Origin: Deltaproteobacteria bacterium | GTDB taxonomy: Bacteria > Desulfobacterota > Deferrisomatia > Deferrisomatales > JACRMM01 | DNA length: 64,000 bases | Direction of reading: 5' to 3' | Assembly (NCBI GenBank): GCA_016214985.1 | Contig: JACRMM010000022.1 | Coordinates: forward strand, 62,001 to 126,000 | Part shown: positions 8,920 through 17,491 of the stretch, piece by piece | How positions within the stretch are numbered: position 1 is the stretch's first letter | Layout: each line of letters starts with the position of its first letter | Notes under the pieces: generated by a model | The model's input: the letters and a program-made list of their open reading frames with translations, nothing else | Database searches by the model: none | Told to the model about the DNA's origin: nothing | Program-made: the position numbers and the translations under genes

Positions 8920-10979
8920 AACCCGTGCAGGCTCTCGACCTTCGCGGCGAGGGAGCCCCCGCGAATCCGCTCGAGGGTGGCCGTGACGACCGCGACGTCG
9001 TTGTCGAAGGAGCCGTGGGCCAGGGGGATGAAGTCCACGCCGTCGAAGACTCGGGCGCGGTCCTTCCCGTGGACCCGCACCGTCCCCATGTCGCCCATGA
9101 ACGCCCGCCATCGGCCCACGTCCTGAACCCTCCGGGAGTTCCACTGGTCCTGAACCTCCACTGCAGGGTTCCAGGCCGCCTCCATGCCCAGAAGCGGCAT
9201 CTTGTGGACGTCTTCCAGCGCGCGGCTGACGAGGTAGAGCAGCGACTTGCCATAGGGACCGACCGTGTCGGCCCGCTCCCGCTCGTCGCTCAGGATGTCG
9301 AAGAACAGCCGTTCCTTCGGCACGACCTCGCGCTCCACGGCCGATGCGTAGTGGTCGAGGGCGAAGCCCACGGTGCAGGCGGGCGCATAGAGGGAGACGG
9401 TTTGAACCGCGATCTTCGCCCGGACGAGGCGGTCGAGAAGGTGGCCGTGGAGAATCGAGCCCGCCGAGTGGCCGACGAGGTGGAGCTCGAGGGCAGGCGT
9501 CCGCTTCCTGAGCTCCGCCAGGTGCGCGGCCAGCAGCGTCAGGCCCGCGCCGGGATCGGCGGCCGCGGCCGCGTTCTGCTTCATCTGCATCCACACGGGC
9601 TTGACCAGGAGGTTCTCGCACGCTACCTCCACGGAACGGTCCATGGCCTCCTTCAGTCGGTGCTTGACGTCGTCCCACCCGCGAGCAGGGAACTGCTCCG
9701 ACGGCTTGAAGAACTTCCCCACCGCGTCGCACAGCATGCCGGAGATACTCTCGCCGAACCCCGTCTTCCAGGTAACGAAGAGGGGGTAGATGTCGTTGGC
9801 CCGGAAGTAGGGCGCCAGGATCCGGATCCGCTGGACCGACGCGGCCTCGTCGTTCAAGCCGCCGTGGGCGTAGACTGCGAGGATTGGCTTCGGCTGCTCG
9901 GCGAGCCAGGCGAGAGGTCGGGTGAGGGCGGCCTCGCGGACGGCGCCGGCGGCGTCGGCCACGTCGAGAAAGCGGTTGATCGGGCGGCCGTCGTTGCCCA
10001 GGACGACCGTGTGCTCGTAAGCGGCGCTCTCGTCGAGTGGCGCGATGTTCGGGGACGTGTAGGCGAAGGGCACCGAGGTGCTTCCGGAGCGCCAGGACCA
10101 GGAGGCCTTGCCGTCGGCCACGTCCCCGAGGCTGCTGCTGCTCCAGGTGCGCGCCGCGGATCGCACCTCCATGGGCGCGCCGAGCACCGCGACCCAGGCG
10201 TCGGTGCCCCGCTGGATCCAGTCTTCGTAGCTCAAGATCGCGAACCCCAGGTAGCCCCACGAGGGGCCCCAGGAGTTCTGGACCAGGAACCCCTGGGGCG
10301 TGTAGCCGATCAGGGCGAAGGCGTGGCCCCCGGTCTCGCCGCTCGCCTCCCGGATCACCGGGAGGGTCGGCGCGCTCTCCAGGAACCACCCTCTGTGCAC
10401 CGACGCCGATGCGTAGACGGCCCCGACCTCGTGGATCGCAGACTGGAGGTCGGTGACCGAGTCCTTGTTCACCCGGTAGTAAGCTCCCAGCGGGCGCCGG
10501 GCCGCATCCTGCTGCCATCCTGTCTTCGGCGGGACGAACTTCGCGCGGTAGGGCCATATCTGCTGGTCGCACACGCCGTGGCGGTGCCACCCCTTCATGG
10601 CGCCCCGGCAGCTCGACCCCTCGTAGTCCTCCCCGGGCCACTCGTCGTAGAGGCGGGCCAGGTGGTAGAGCATCCGGGGACTCACGCGGACCATCCGACC
10701 CGCTTTGGTTCCTGGGGGACGTCCCGCCTCCGCGAGCTTCTTCCACAGCAGGTAGTTCACCACTGCGGCGAGCCCGAAGCCCGTGCAGGCCCCCTCCCTT
10801 CCCTGGTTCAGGATCAGCTTGTGCCTGTGGGTGTAGTCCGGCAGGTGCTCGGCGATGAAGGCGGGGTCGGGGTACTGCTCCGGAAGGGACACCAGCGGCG
10901 GGTTGTAGATTCGGTCGCGGTAGTCGACCCGGTCGGGTCGGGCGTCGAACAGCCTGCCCTGGATCTCTTTGGCGGGCAT
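8916..10979 (-). CDS. papain-like cysteine protease fused to alpha/beta hydrolase
   Basis: A 687-residue protein with two enzymatic halves. Residues about 45-270 form a C1A (papain) peptidase domain with Cys65 in GREGACTGFG, His219 in GGHAFALIGY and Asn235 in QNSWGPSWG, in the correct order. Residues about 340-640 look like an alpha/beta hydrolase, with an AVYAHGGLN strand and the nucleophile elbow GHSAG (Ser505). No signal peptide is visible, so it is probably cytoplasmic or leaves by another route. The ATG has AAGGAGAG before it. Substrates are unknown. The gene stands alone, and its start abuts the duplicated ATPase remnant. Confidence 0.78.
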   Translation of the reverse strand: MPAKEIQGRLFDARPDRVDYRDRIYNPPLVSLPEQYPDPAFIAEHLPDYTHRHKLILNQGREGACTGFGLAAVVNYLLWKKLAEAGRPPGTKAGRMVRVSPRMLYHLARLYDEWPGEDYEGSSCRGAMKGWHRHGVCDQQIWPYRAKFVPPKTGWQQDAARRPLGAYYRVNKDSVTDLQSAIHEVGAVYASASVHRGWFLESAPTLPVIREASGETGGHAFALIGYTPQGFLVQNSWGPSWGYLGFAILSYEDWIQRGTDAWVAVLGAPMEVRSAARTWSSSSLGDVADGKASWSWRSGSTSVPFAYTSPNIAPLDESAAYEHTVVLGNDGRPINRFLDVADAAGAVREAALTRPLAWLAEQPKPILAVYAHGGLNDEAASVQRIRILAPYFRANDIYPLFVTWKTGFGESISGMLCDAVGKFFKPSEQFPARGWDDVKHRLKEAMDRSVEVACENLLVKPVWMQMKQNAAAAADPGAGLTLLAAHLAELRKRTPALELHLVGHSAGSILHGHLLDRLVRAKIAVQTVSLYAPACTVGFALDHYASAVEREVVPKERLFFDILSDERERADTVGPYGKSLLYLVSRALEDVHKMPLLGMEAAWNPAVEVQDQWNSRRVQDVGRWRAFMGDMGTVRVHGKDRARVFDGVDFIPLAHGSFDNDVAVVTATLERIRGGSLAAKVESLHGF

Positions 10980-10980
10980 G

Positions 10981-11307
10981 GGCTCTCCTTTCTGCGCATC
11001 GGCGCGGGGAGGCTCTCAGGGTGCCACGCTCCGCGGTGCACGCAACGTCGGGCTCATCGGAGCCGCCGCAATACCTTCCGTGCCTCGAACCAGCCGATGC
11101 TCAACGCTCCGGCGGCCAGGCACAAGAGCAGGTCGAGGCCGTGCAGCACGCTCAGGTGGAAGAGTTGCCGAAGAAACGGGACGTAGAGGACCAGGCCCAA
11201 GAAGACGGCCGCTCCCGCGAGCACCCACCAGAGCGCCGCGTTGGGGGAGCGAAGCGTCGAGAGGATCGTCCGGGACCAGGAGCGGTTCGTGAGGATCAGC
11301 GCCAGCC
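10981..11307. repeat. long duplicated segment, copy A
   Basis: About 300 bases here are closely similar, with scattered substitutions and short indels, to 16054-16350 in the same orientation. Shared landmarks are CTCTCC-TT-CTGCGC at the left edge, GGGGAGGCTCTCAG, CCACGCTCCGCGGTGCACG and GAGCGAAGCGTCGAGAGG. The segment encodes the ATPase tail described separately. Confidence 0.85.
11055..11307 (-). pseudogene. C-terminal remnant of a P-type cation ATPase, copy A
   Basis: Read on the minus strand, 11307 to 11055 is open for about 83 codons and ends in TGA. It encodes LTNRSWSRT, then SPNAALWWVL, then VLYVPFLRQLF and a final WFEARKVLRRLR. This is the last pair of membrane helices typical of calcium/cation P-type ATPases (Cation_ATPase_C domain). 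The first roughly 90 percent of the gene is missing, and the break coincides with a GTAGGGTGGGC palindrome. It cannot be functional alone. Confidence 0.75.
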
Positions 11308-11380
11308 GTAGGGTGGGCTTTGCCCACCATTCTTGGAAGCCGGGGGAAGGTCACGGTGGGCCGGGCCTACCCTACGTTCT
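11308..11380. repeat. REP-like element, copy 1 (longest)
   Basis: The palindrome GTAGGGTGGGC-TTT-GCCCACC (11308-11328) is followed by TTGGAAGCCGGGGGAAGG, then GGTGGGCC and CCTACCCTACGTTCT. The inner part recurs at 12265-12316 and 16007-16054. The ends are near-inverted (GTAGGGTGGGC and CCTACCCTAC). Confidence 0.7.
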
Positions 11381-11593
11381 CGGCCAGGGTCCGGGCGGTG
11401 CTGGCGAGAGGTCAAGTTCGAAGCGCCTCACCGGGAGCCTTCGCCCAAGACGACCACGGAGGCTCGCGCACGCGGCGGGCGTTGCGTGTGGACGCCGGAG
11501 CCGTTGCGCTGCACACTGCCTCCTCGTCGCTGACGCGCAACCGGCGCCGAGGGCTGGGGGCGAGCCGGCCGGAGAGCCGCGAGGGAGGCAACC

Positions 11594-12190
11594 GTGCTCG
11601 AACGTTGGTTCACCGCCCTGATCGCGCTGCTCGCGATCCTGAACCCCCTCGGTCTCCTGCCGCTTTTCGCCGACCTGACCTCCGGCCTGAACACGGCGAG
11701 CCGACGGCGGCTCTTCAACCTGTCGACCTTCGCGGGGTTCGCCACCCTGTTGATCTTCACGCTGGCCGGTCGCTGGGTCATGGACAACGTGTTCCGGATC
11801 CAGCTGGCCGAGTTCAAGATTGCCGGCGGCATCCTGCTCACCGTGATCGGCATCAAGAGCATTGCCTTCCCCGGGTCGGAGGTGAAGGCCGGCGAGGTGT
11901 CGGACGTGATGGAGCTCGGCGTGGTCCCCCTCGCCGTGCCCTTGCTCGTGGGACCCGGCTCCATCGTTACCGGCATCCTCATCCTGCACCGCGACGGCCC
12001 GTTGATCGCCCTGACGACCATCGTCGCGGCCTTCGCGGTCACCCGAGTCATCTTCGCGGCCTCGCCCCTGGTGCACCGGGTGCTGGGGCATCTGGGGGCC
12101 CTGGTCCTGTCCCGGGTGCTTCAGATCTTCATCGCGGCGATCGGGGTCTCCTTTCTCACCTCGGGAATCCGGGAGCTGTTTCACCTCTGA
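11594..12190 (+). CDS. MarC-family integral membrane protein
   Basis: A 198-residue protein with six predicted membrane helices, the usual MarC/UPF0056 size. Family signatures are the N-terminal ILNPLGLLPLFADLT, FKIAGGILLTVIG in the third helix, VPLAVPLLVGPGSI in the middle, and RVLQIFIAAIGVSFLTSGI at the end. The GTG start is preceded by GAGGGAGG. MarC proteins are inner-membrane proteins of unknown substrate, and an early link to multiple antibiotic resistance was not upheld. Neighbours give no clue: it sits between the two ATPase remnants. Confidence 0.85.
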   Translation: MLERWFTALIALLAILNPLGLLPLFADLTSGLNTASRRRLFNLSTFAGFATLLIFTLAGRWVMDNVFRIQLAEFKIAGGILLTVIGIKSIAFPGSEVKAGEVSDVMELGVVPLAVPLLVGPGSIVTGILILHRDGPLIALTTIVAAFAVTRVIFAASPLVHRVLGHLGALVLSRVLQIFIAAIGVSFLTSGIRELFHL

Positions 12191-12264
12191 ACCTACCGAT
12201 CCGATCCATCCGAGGGGCGAGGGGGAGCCTCGGCCGGGTACCGAAGCCCGGACCGCAGCCGCAG

Positions 12265-12316
12265 TTCTTGAAAGCCCGAGGAAGATCAGGGTGGGCCGAG
12301 CCCACCCTACGTTCTT
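12265..12316. repeat. REP-like element, copy 2
   Basis: Contains TTCTTGAAAGCCCGAGGAAG, then GGGTGGGCCGAGCCCACCC and TACGTTCTT. GGGTGGG-CCGA-GCCCACCC forms a hairpin. The rest of the 350-base gap 12191-12539 holds the palindrome at 12392 and otherwise nothing I can assign. Confidence 0.7.
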
Positions 12317-12391
12317 CCGCCACTTTGCGCGGCTCATGAGAAAAAATCTGCAGGATGGGGGTCAAGCCGACACATTCATCGGTCGATAGTG

Positions 12392-12418
12392 GTGAACAAA
12401 TCATGTGATTGAGTTCAC
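12392..12418. promoter_or_regulatory. 27-bp operator-like palindrome before the NHL gene
   Basis: Outer arms GTGAAC and GTTCAC enclose inner arms AATCA and TGATT around a TG centre. The stretch is AT-rich against its surroundings and about 120 bases ahead of the NHL-protein start. The symmetry is typical of a dimeric regulator site, and the AATCA-TG-TGATT core loosely resembles CRP/FNR-family targets. The cognate regulator is not identifiable. Confidence 0.45.
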
Positions 12419-12539
12419 TCAGAACGGTGCCCTCGTTTCCGAGCCCGGGTGCGTGCGCCGCGTCTCCGGATCGGCCGCGCGATGCGCTCGGTTCGAGGCC
12501 TGATCCCGCAACGTCCAACCAGACAAGGAGGAGAACAAC

Positions 12540-13481
12540 ATGCACAACCTGCGGCGAATCCTCTCGTGTGCGGCGCTCGCGCTGGCGGTGGCCGCACCGT
12601 CCCCGGGCCACGCCGAACTCGTCTTCGAACACGTCCTGAACATCGGGGCCAAGGGGGAGGCGAACGGGCAGTTCAGCTACGTGGAGGACTTTGCTTGGTC
12701 TGCCGACGGGGCACTCCTCGCCACGGACGCGCTGAATTGCAACGTGCAGGCGTTCGACAAGACCACCGGCAAGTACCTGACTCAGTTCGGAGGAAAGGGC
12801 GACGGGTCCGACAAGTTCGAGAAACCCGAGGGCATCGCAGTGGACAAGGACGGCAACATCTTTGTTGCCGACTACCAGGCCGGCTATGTGAAGAAGTTTA
12901 CTAGGAGCTACAAACTCCTGAGGACGTTCAGCGGCCTCGGAGCGGCCCCGGGGCAGACCGAGAAGTCGGAGTTCATCGATATCCATGACGGACTTCTGTA
13001 CGTACCGGAGCAGGGGAGCCATCGCGTCGACGTGTTCGATCTGGACGGCAAGTTCAAGTTCCTGTTCGGCAAGCAAGGGAATGGCCCCGGCGAGTTTCTG
13101 AAGCCGGAGGCGGCTAAGTTCAACAGCAAGGGGATGCTCTATGTAGTCGACCTGGGAAACCACCGAATCCAGGTCTTCGGAAAGGACGGCAAATTTATCA
13201 AGGAGTGGGGGAAGAAGGGCACCGCCGCTGGCGAGTTCCAGCGCCCGGCCGGCTTGGCCATCGACAAGGACGACAACGTGTACGTGAGCGAGATCGACAA
13301 CAACCGCATTCAGGTGTTCGACAGCGAGGGGACTCCCCTCTCCATGTGGGGAAAGGAGGGCAGCGGGGACGGTGAGTTCAAGAACCTCCACGGCATGATC
13401 GTCGACAAGACCACCGGCTGGCTCTATGTGGCCGACAGCGGCAACAATCGGGTCCAGGTCTTCAAGCGCTCCGTGAAGTAG
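12540..13481 (+). CDS. secreted NHL-repeat (six-bladed propeller) protein
   Basis: A 313-residue protein with a Sec signal peptide ([19 protein letters not shown], cleavage near GHA-EL at about 25). The remainder is six NHL repeats of about 45 residues, recognisable by recurring F/W-GxxGxGxGEF, a conserved [13 protein letters not shown] strand and NRIQVF (HRIQVF, NRIQVF, NRVQVF). The fold is a beta-propeller used for binding ligands or proteins outside the cytoplasm. AAGGAGG precedes the ATG. Next to a chemoreceptor gene with a large periplasmic domain, it could supply a ligand-binding partner, but that is speculation. Codon use is less GC-biased than that of its neighbours. Confidence 0.82.
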   Translation: MHNLRRILSCAALALAVAAPSPGHAELVFEHVLNIGAKGEANGQFSYVEDFAWSADGALLATDALNCNVQAFDKTTGKYLTQFGGKGDGSDKFEKPEGIAVDKDGNIFVADYQAGYVKKFTRSYKLLRTFSGLGAAPGQTEKSEFIDIHDGLLYVPEQGSHRVDVFDLDGKFKFLFGKQGNGPGEFLKPEAAKFNSKGMLYVVDLGNHRIQVFGKDGKFIKEWGKKGTAAGEFQRPAGLAIDKDDNVYVSEIDNNRIQVFDSEGTPLSMWGKEGSGDGEFKNLHGMIVDKTTGWLYVADSGNNRVQVFKRSVK

Positions 13482-13572
13482 AAGCGTCCGGGAGAGCCGG
13501 GCCGGGCGCCGCCTCCCCCGCTGTTCGGGCCCTGAACGGAGAGGATGCGGCGGCCCACAAAGAGGGGTCATT

Positions 13573-15735
13573 ATGACGATTCGCGCGAAGCTCACCTGTA
13601 ACATCGTCTCGGTCTGCCTCATCGTCGGCGGGTTGGTGGTTACGAGCTACGTCGGCATGAAGTCAGTGGCCGGCAGACTCCAGTATCTGACTCAACAGAG
13701 CACGCCGTTCCAGTTGCGAACGGTCGAGCTCCAACGGTCGGTCCAGAGCGTCACCGCCACGCTCCTCAAGGTGAGTAGCGCGCAGGGAGCCGACTCCTAC
13801 CGGGCACCGCGCGCAGAGGCGGAGAAGATGCTGGAGCAGGTGAAGGCGGACCAGGAGAAGCTGGCGGCGTTGACCGCAGGGCAGGACCGTCTGGTGGCCC
13901 ATGCCCAGCTCAGGCAGGTTGCCCAGGAACTCTTCGCGTCCACGGAAGAGCGGCTCCGGGCGGAGCAGGAGGCGTCTCAGTACCGGCAGGAGGCTGTCCG
14001 GCTCGAGCAGACAGCGTTGGAGGGCAGCCGAATGCTGGACGCGAAGATCCGCGCGCTGGCGGCCCAGCTCGACAAGCTCAACCGGGCCGTGGTGGGGGTT
14101 CAGACCTCGTCGATCGGTTCCTTCTCCGCCGTGCTGGAGCAGGCGAAGGACGTCGACGAGGTTCGGGACAGCCCGACGGTGACCCAGCTCAACTTCGGTA
14201 CCAAGGGGCTCCTCAGCAACGCGGAGATCGTCGGGTTTGCCCTCGGCCTGCAAGACCTCGCGAAGCGGATCATCACCGCCCAAACGGGGAACGAGATCGC
14301 AACGGCGCTCGCGGCTGTGAGCCAGCTGTTCGCAAAGACCGAGCCCTCCTTCCAGGCTCTCGACGCCGTGCTCGCGCGACTCAGACGCCCCGAGGCGCAG
14401 CAACTCCTCCGGGGAGCCCACGCGAGTCTCCCCGGGATGCGCGTCGCCGTCCAGGACATCGCGTCCAAGTGCCGCAGCCGGATCGAAGCCGGCCGCCGTC
14501 TTCGCGAACTCGAGGCGGGGCTGACCGCTGTCCAGGCCCGGGCTGAACGGCAGAGCGACAGACTGCGGGCAATCGCGGGGCAGCAGACGGTCCAGGGAAA
14601 CCAGGCTGTCGCCAGTGCGCGGGGGGATCAGGAGCAGGCGATCGCGACCGTCCATCAGGTGGTACGTTCCAGCACCGTGCTCGTCTTCGCGATCGGAGCC
14701 GGGGCGCTCCTCTTCGGCGCCCTGTTCGGAGTGTGGGTGTACCGGTCCATCGCCGACCCGCTGAAGAGGCTCATCGCCGTCTCGGAACAGGTCGCTGGCG
14801 GTGACCTCCGCTCCGAGATCTCGGTCGACGCACGCGACGAGGTGGGCATGGTCCAGACGTCGATGGCAAAGATGGTGGCCAACTTGAAGAGAATCGTCAC
14901 CCGCATCGGAGAGGTCACCGGAAGTCTGGCCGGGAGTTCGGAGGAGTTGTCGGCGACCGCCGTCGACCTGGAGCGCGGCTCGGGGGAGCAGACGTCGCAG
15001 ATGCAGCAGTCGGCATCTGCGGTGCATCAGATCGCCGAAACGACGGTGGAGGTGGCGCGCAACTCGGCCTCGGCCTCCGGCACGGCCGCGGTGATGCGAC
15101 GGGTCGCCGAGGACGGGAAGGAGGCGATGCGCCGCACGGTGGACGAGCTGACGACGTTCGCAGGGCAGGTCGAGGAGGCCGTGCACACTGTGGAAGGGTT
15201 GGGCACGAAGTCCGAACAGATCGGTGGAATTGTGCAGGTCATCGACGACATCGCCGACCAGACCAACCTGCTGGCGCTCAACGCGGCCATCGAGGCCGCC
15301 CGGGCGGGAGAACAGGGCATGGGGTTCGCCGTTGTGGCCGACGAAGTGCGCAAGCTCGCGGAGCGGACGGCGTTGGCGACCGGTGAGATCGGCCTGGTCG
15401 TCAAGGCCATGCAGACCGGCGTCGGGCAGGCCGTCACCTTCATCAAGGACGAACGGGAGTCGGCGGGCAAGATCCTGGAGACGGTGAATCAGACGCTGGT
15501 GGCGATCGAAGAGATCGTCCGATACGTGGAGCAGGTGGCCGACGCCGTTCAGCAAACCGCTGTGGCCGCAGAACAGCAGTCCGCGGCCACGGCCGAGGTT
15601 TCGGGGAACATGGAGAACGCAGCGGCCGTAACGATGCAGTTGCAGCGTTCCGTGGGCGGCATTCGGGGCTCCTCCCACGCGTTGACTCGCCTGGCTTCCG
15701 AACTCAACGCCATGGTGGAGTGGTTCAAGGTCTGA
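13573..15735 (+). CDS. methyl-accepting chemotaxis protein with helical periplasmic domain
   Basis: A 720-residue chemoreceptor. TM1 is at about 10-30 and TM2 at about 365-388. Between them lie some 335 periplasmic residues rich in Gln, Leu and Arg heptads, predicted to be a long helical bundle rather than a Cache fold. HAMP spans about 389-440, and the cytoplasmic signalling domain has the hairpin tip [16 protein letters not shown] (about 560-575). The C-terminus lacks an NWETF-type CheR-docking peptide. The gene follows the NHL protein by 91 bases and is not linked to che genes, so it must signal to a kinase encoded elsewhere, for instance at 28574. Confidence 0.9.
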   Translation: MTIRAKLTCNIVSVCLIVGGLVVTSYVGMKSVAGRLQYLTQQSTPFQLRTVELQRSVQSVTATLLKVSSAQGADSYRAPRAEAEKMLEQVKADQEKLAALTAGQDRLVAHAQLRQVAQELFASTEERLRAEQEASQYRQEAVRLEQTALEGSRMLDAKIRALAAQLDKLNRAVVGVQTSSIGSFSAVLEQAKDVDEVRDSPTVTQLNFGTKGLLSNAEIVGFALGLQDLAKRIITAQTGNEIATALAAVSQLFAKTEPSFQALDAVLARLRRPEAQQLLRGAHASLPGMRVAVQDIASKCRSRIEAGRRLRELEAGLTAVQARAERQSDRLRAIAGQQTVQGNQAVASARGDQEQAIATVHQVVRSSTVLVFAIGAGALLFGALFGVWVYRSIADPLKRLIAVSEQVAGGDLRSEISVDARDEVGMVQTSMAKMVANLKRIVTRIGEVTGSLAGSSEELSATAVDLERGSGEQTSQMQQSASAVHQIAETTVEVARNSASASGTAAVMRRVAEDGKEAMRRTVDELTTFAGQVEEAVHTVEGLGTKSEQIGGIVQVIDDIADQTNLLALNAAIEAARAGEQGMGFAVVADEVRKLAERTALATGEIGLVVKAMQTGVGQAVTFIKDERESAGKILETVNQTLVAIEEIVRYVEQVADAVQQTAVAAEQQSAATAEVSGNMENAAAVTMQLQRSVGGIRGSSHALTRLASELNAMVEWFKV

Positions 15736-16006
15736 CCGGGAGGCCCTTCGGCGCCCAGCGGGAGAGAGACGTCAGGGGGCCCGGGTGACTGGCGAGGTTT
15801 CTCGGCGAAGGCGCGCAACGCAGCCGGGGACGCGTCGTCTCCCGCACCATGGATCGAACGGCGGAGATGGAACCGTCGGTGCGGTCAGTGTCTCGTCGGG
15901 CCGTCAGATCCCTCGCTGGGCAAGCGGGCAGTCGGCAGCCCGGGCACCGAAGTCTTGACAGCGCCGCGGAACCTGCGATAGCCGCAAGCCGTGCTTGGCC
16001 CACCGT

Positions 16007-16054
16007 CGTTGAAAGCCGGGGAAGGTCAGGGTGGGCCGAGCCCACTACGTTCTC
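16007..16054. repeat. REP-like element, copy 3
   Basis: Contains GTTGAAAGCCGGGGAAGG, then GGGTGGGCCGAGCCCAC and TACGTTCTCT. It is preceded by GCTTGGCCCACC, so part of the longer copy-1 architecture is present. It directly abuts duplicated segment copy B. Between 15736 and 16006 I see no gene. Confidence 0.65.
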
Positions 16055-16350
16055 TCCTTGCTGCGCGTCGGCTCGCGGGGAGGCTCTCAGAGTGCCACGC
16101 TCCGCGGTGCACGCAACGTCAGCCGCAATAGCTTCCGCGCGTCGAACCAACCGACGCTCAACGCTCCGGCGGCTAGGCACAGGAGCAGGTGCAGCACGCT
16201 CAGGTGGAAGAGTCGCCGAAGAAACGGGACATATGAGGACCAGGCCCAAGAAGACGGCCGCTCCCGCGAGCGCTTACCAGAGCGCCGCGTTGGGGGAGCG
16301 AAGCGTCGAGAGGATCGTCCGGGACCGGGAGCGGTCGGCCAGGATCGCGG
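16054..16350. repeat. long duplicated segment, copy B
   Basis: Direct repeat of 10981-11307 with substitutions and small deletions; for example, the CGAGGCCGTG stretch after GAGCAGGT is missing. The two copies lie about 5 kb apart and enclose the MarC, NHL and MCP genes. Confidence 0.85.
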
Positions 16351-16407
16351 CCAGATTCGCGACGATCAGGGTCGTGAAGGTGAGGGCTCGCGCTGTGCGT
16401 CCAGGCC
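16105..16407 (-). pseudogene. C-terminal remnant of a P-type cation ATPase, copy B
   Basis: The minus strand encodes TARALTFTTLIVANLA, then DRSRSRTILSTLRSPNAALW, followed by a TAA where copy A has a tryptophan codon. A further frame change comes about 40 bases on (CTCATATGTCCC against CTCTACGTCCC). It reaches further toward the N-terminus than copy A. The nonsense and frameshift changes show it is dead. Confidence 0.72.
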
Positions 16408-17049
16408 CTAGTCGCCGATCCAGTAGCCCAGGGCAAAGGCGATGGCGAGACTGGTCCAAGAACAGCCGTCCTTGCCGCGCGGCGCGGGCAGGCTCCGTCG
16501 GAACGGGCTCCCCAGTCGTTCCGCCCAGCGAGAGAACGCGGCGATCTCCTCGGTACTGCCGAGGGTCAGGTTGAATTCAATGCGGTCTGATCCGCACTTT
16601 GCCAGGGCTTCCTCCGGGCGCTCGATGGCCGCTACCACCTTCTCCAAGACCTCAAGGATGTCGCGGAGGGGCCTTTCCACCACGGCCGACATCACCGGCT
16701 GGCCGTCGGACAGCTCCCTGGGAAAACGCCAAGCCCAGAGCCCGTGGAACACGACGATGAGCGTTTCGACGTCCTTCGAGACACTGGCAACGCGCGCCCT
16801 GGCAGTGGCCGGCGCAGCCGTTCCGGACAACCCAGGGTCCCGGAACAGAGCCGGGAGTGACATCGTCAGCGCGTGGAGCGCGTCGGACATCCACATGCCG
16901 GTGCGCACCCAGAGCCCTTCGATTTCGGTCGCGGGCACCTCCCAGTCCGGGGGAACGGGGCGCCGGACGAACGCCTCCTGAAGCTGGCCGATGAGGGGCC
17001 GGAGCTCCATTGCAAGGGTGTGCTGGTATTCGGACACGTTGATGGCCAT
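16408..17049 (-). CDS. hypothetical protein, 213 aa
   Basis: Not recognised. The protein starts MAINVSEYQ with AGGGAG eight bases upstream. It is mostly helical, with a long amphipathic middle section (ALHALTMSLPALF, SKDVETLIVVFHGLWAW, LRDILEVLEKVVAAIERPEEAL) and a C-terminal short hydrophobic stretch (SLAIAFALGYWIGD) that could be a membrane segment. There is no signal peptide. It lies at the edge of the accessory island, between an ATPase remnant and an R-M gene fragment. A toxin or defence role would be a guess. Confidence 0.6.
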   Translation of the reverse strand: MAINVSEYQHTLAMELRPLIGQLQEAFVRRPVPPDWEVPATEIEGLWVRTGMWMSDALHALTMSLPALFRDPGLSGTAAPATARARVASVSKDVETLIVVFHGLWAWRFPRELSDGQPVMSAVVERPLRDILEVLEKVVAAIERPEEALAKCGSDRIEFNLTLGSTEEIAAFSRWAERLGSPFRRSLPAPRGKDGCSWTSLAIAFALGYWIGD

Positions 17050-17069
17050 GGCAAGTCTCCCTGAAGGGA

Positions 17070-17430
17070 TTACGCCTGGCTGTATCGACCATCGCCGACT
17101 CGCCGCGCCTGGCCCAGGGCGGCGAGGGTCTCCAAGAGGTCGGCCGCCTGAGCCACGGAGCCACCCCGGAACGAGCGGGCCACCTCCTCGGCGGTCGCGG
17201 GGCCTGCTGCCTCGCGGAGGGCGGAGAGCACGGCGCGGGCCTGGTCGGGCAGGGGCTTGGGCCAGGCGTCCTCCGCGGCCTTCTTGGCCTCGCCCGGAAC
17301 GGCCTGCTCCAACCCGGCTTCCACCTGCGGAGACCCCTGCCCCGCGGGGGCCTGGTACTCGAGCCGCAGCCATCGGCCAACGCCCTGCTTCTCCTCCAGG
17401 GGCTCGCCCCGCCGTTCGTCGCTGTCGATT
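17070..17430 (-). pseudogene. stray C-terminus of an MmeI-like R-M enzyme
   Basis: The minus strand encodes GRWLRLEYQAP, a variable linker, then WPKPLPDQARAVLSALREA and FRGGSVAQAADLLETLAALG, ending GDGRYSQA and stop. The same blocks (VRWLRPEYQVP, WPKPLADQARAVLSALREA, DLLETLSALG, DGRYSAA) close the full-length gene at 19889. This is a second copy of the last 110 or so residues without the methylase part. It is either a remnant of a lost paralogue or a partial duplication. No start codon with a good ribosome site fits. Confidence 0.7.
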
Positions 17431-17491
17431 CCGAGCTCTGCCGTCCCTTACGGGTCAGGCCATCCCTTGTAGGGTACGGCGGCCCAGGCGC

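Noticed and set aside
6778..10746. A 1,322-codon minus-strand open frame across the PBP and protease genes
   Set aside because: It is antisense to two well-supported genes, is rich in Arg/Pro/Gly and has no domain. Long antisense frames are expected in GC-rich DNA.
11593..16060. Insertion sequence or composite transposon formed by the ATPase-tail repeats
   Set aside because: The repeats contain no transposase, terminal inverted repeats or target duplications; they are gene remnants.
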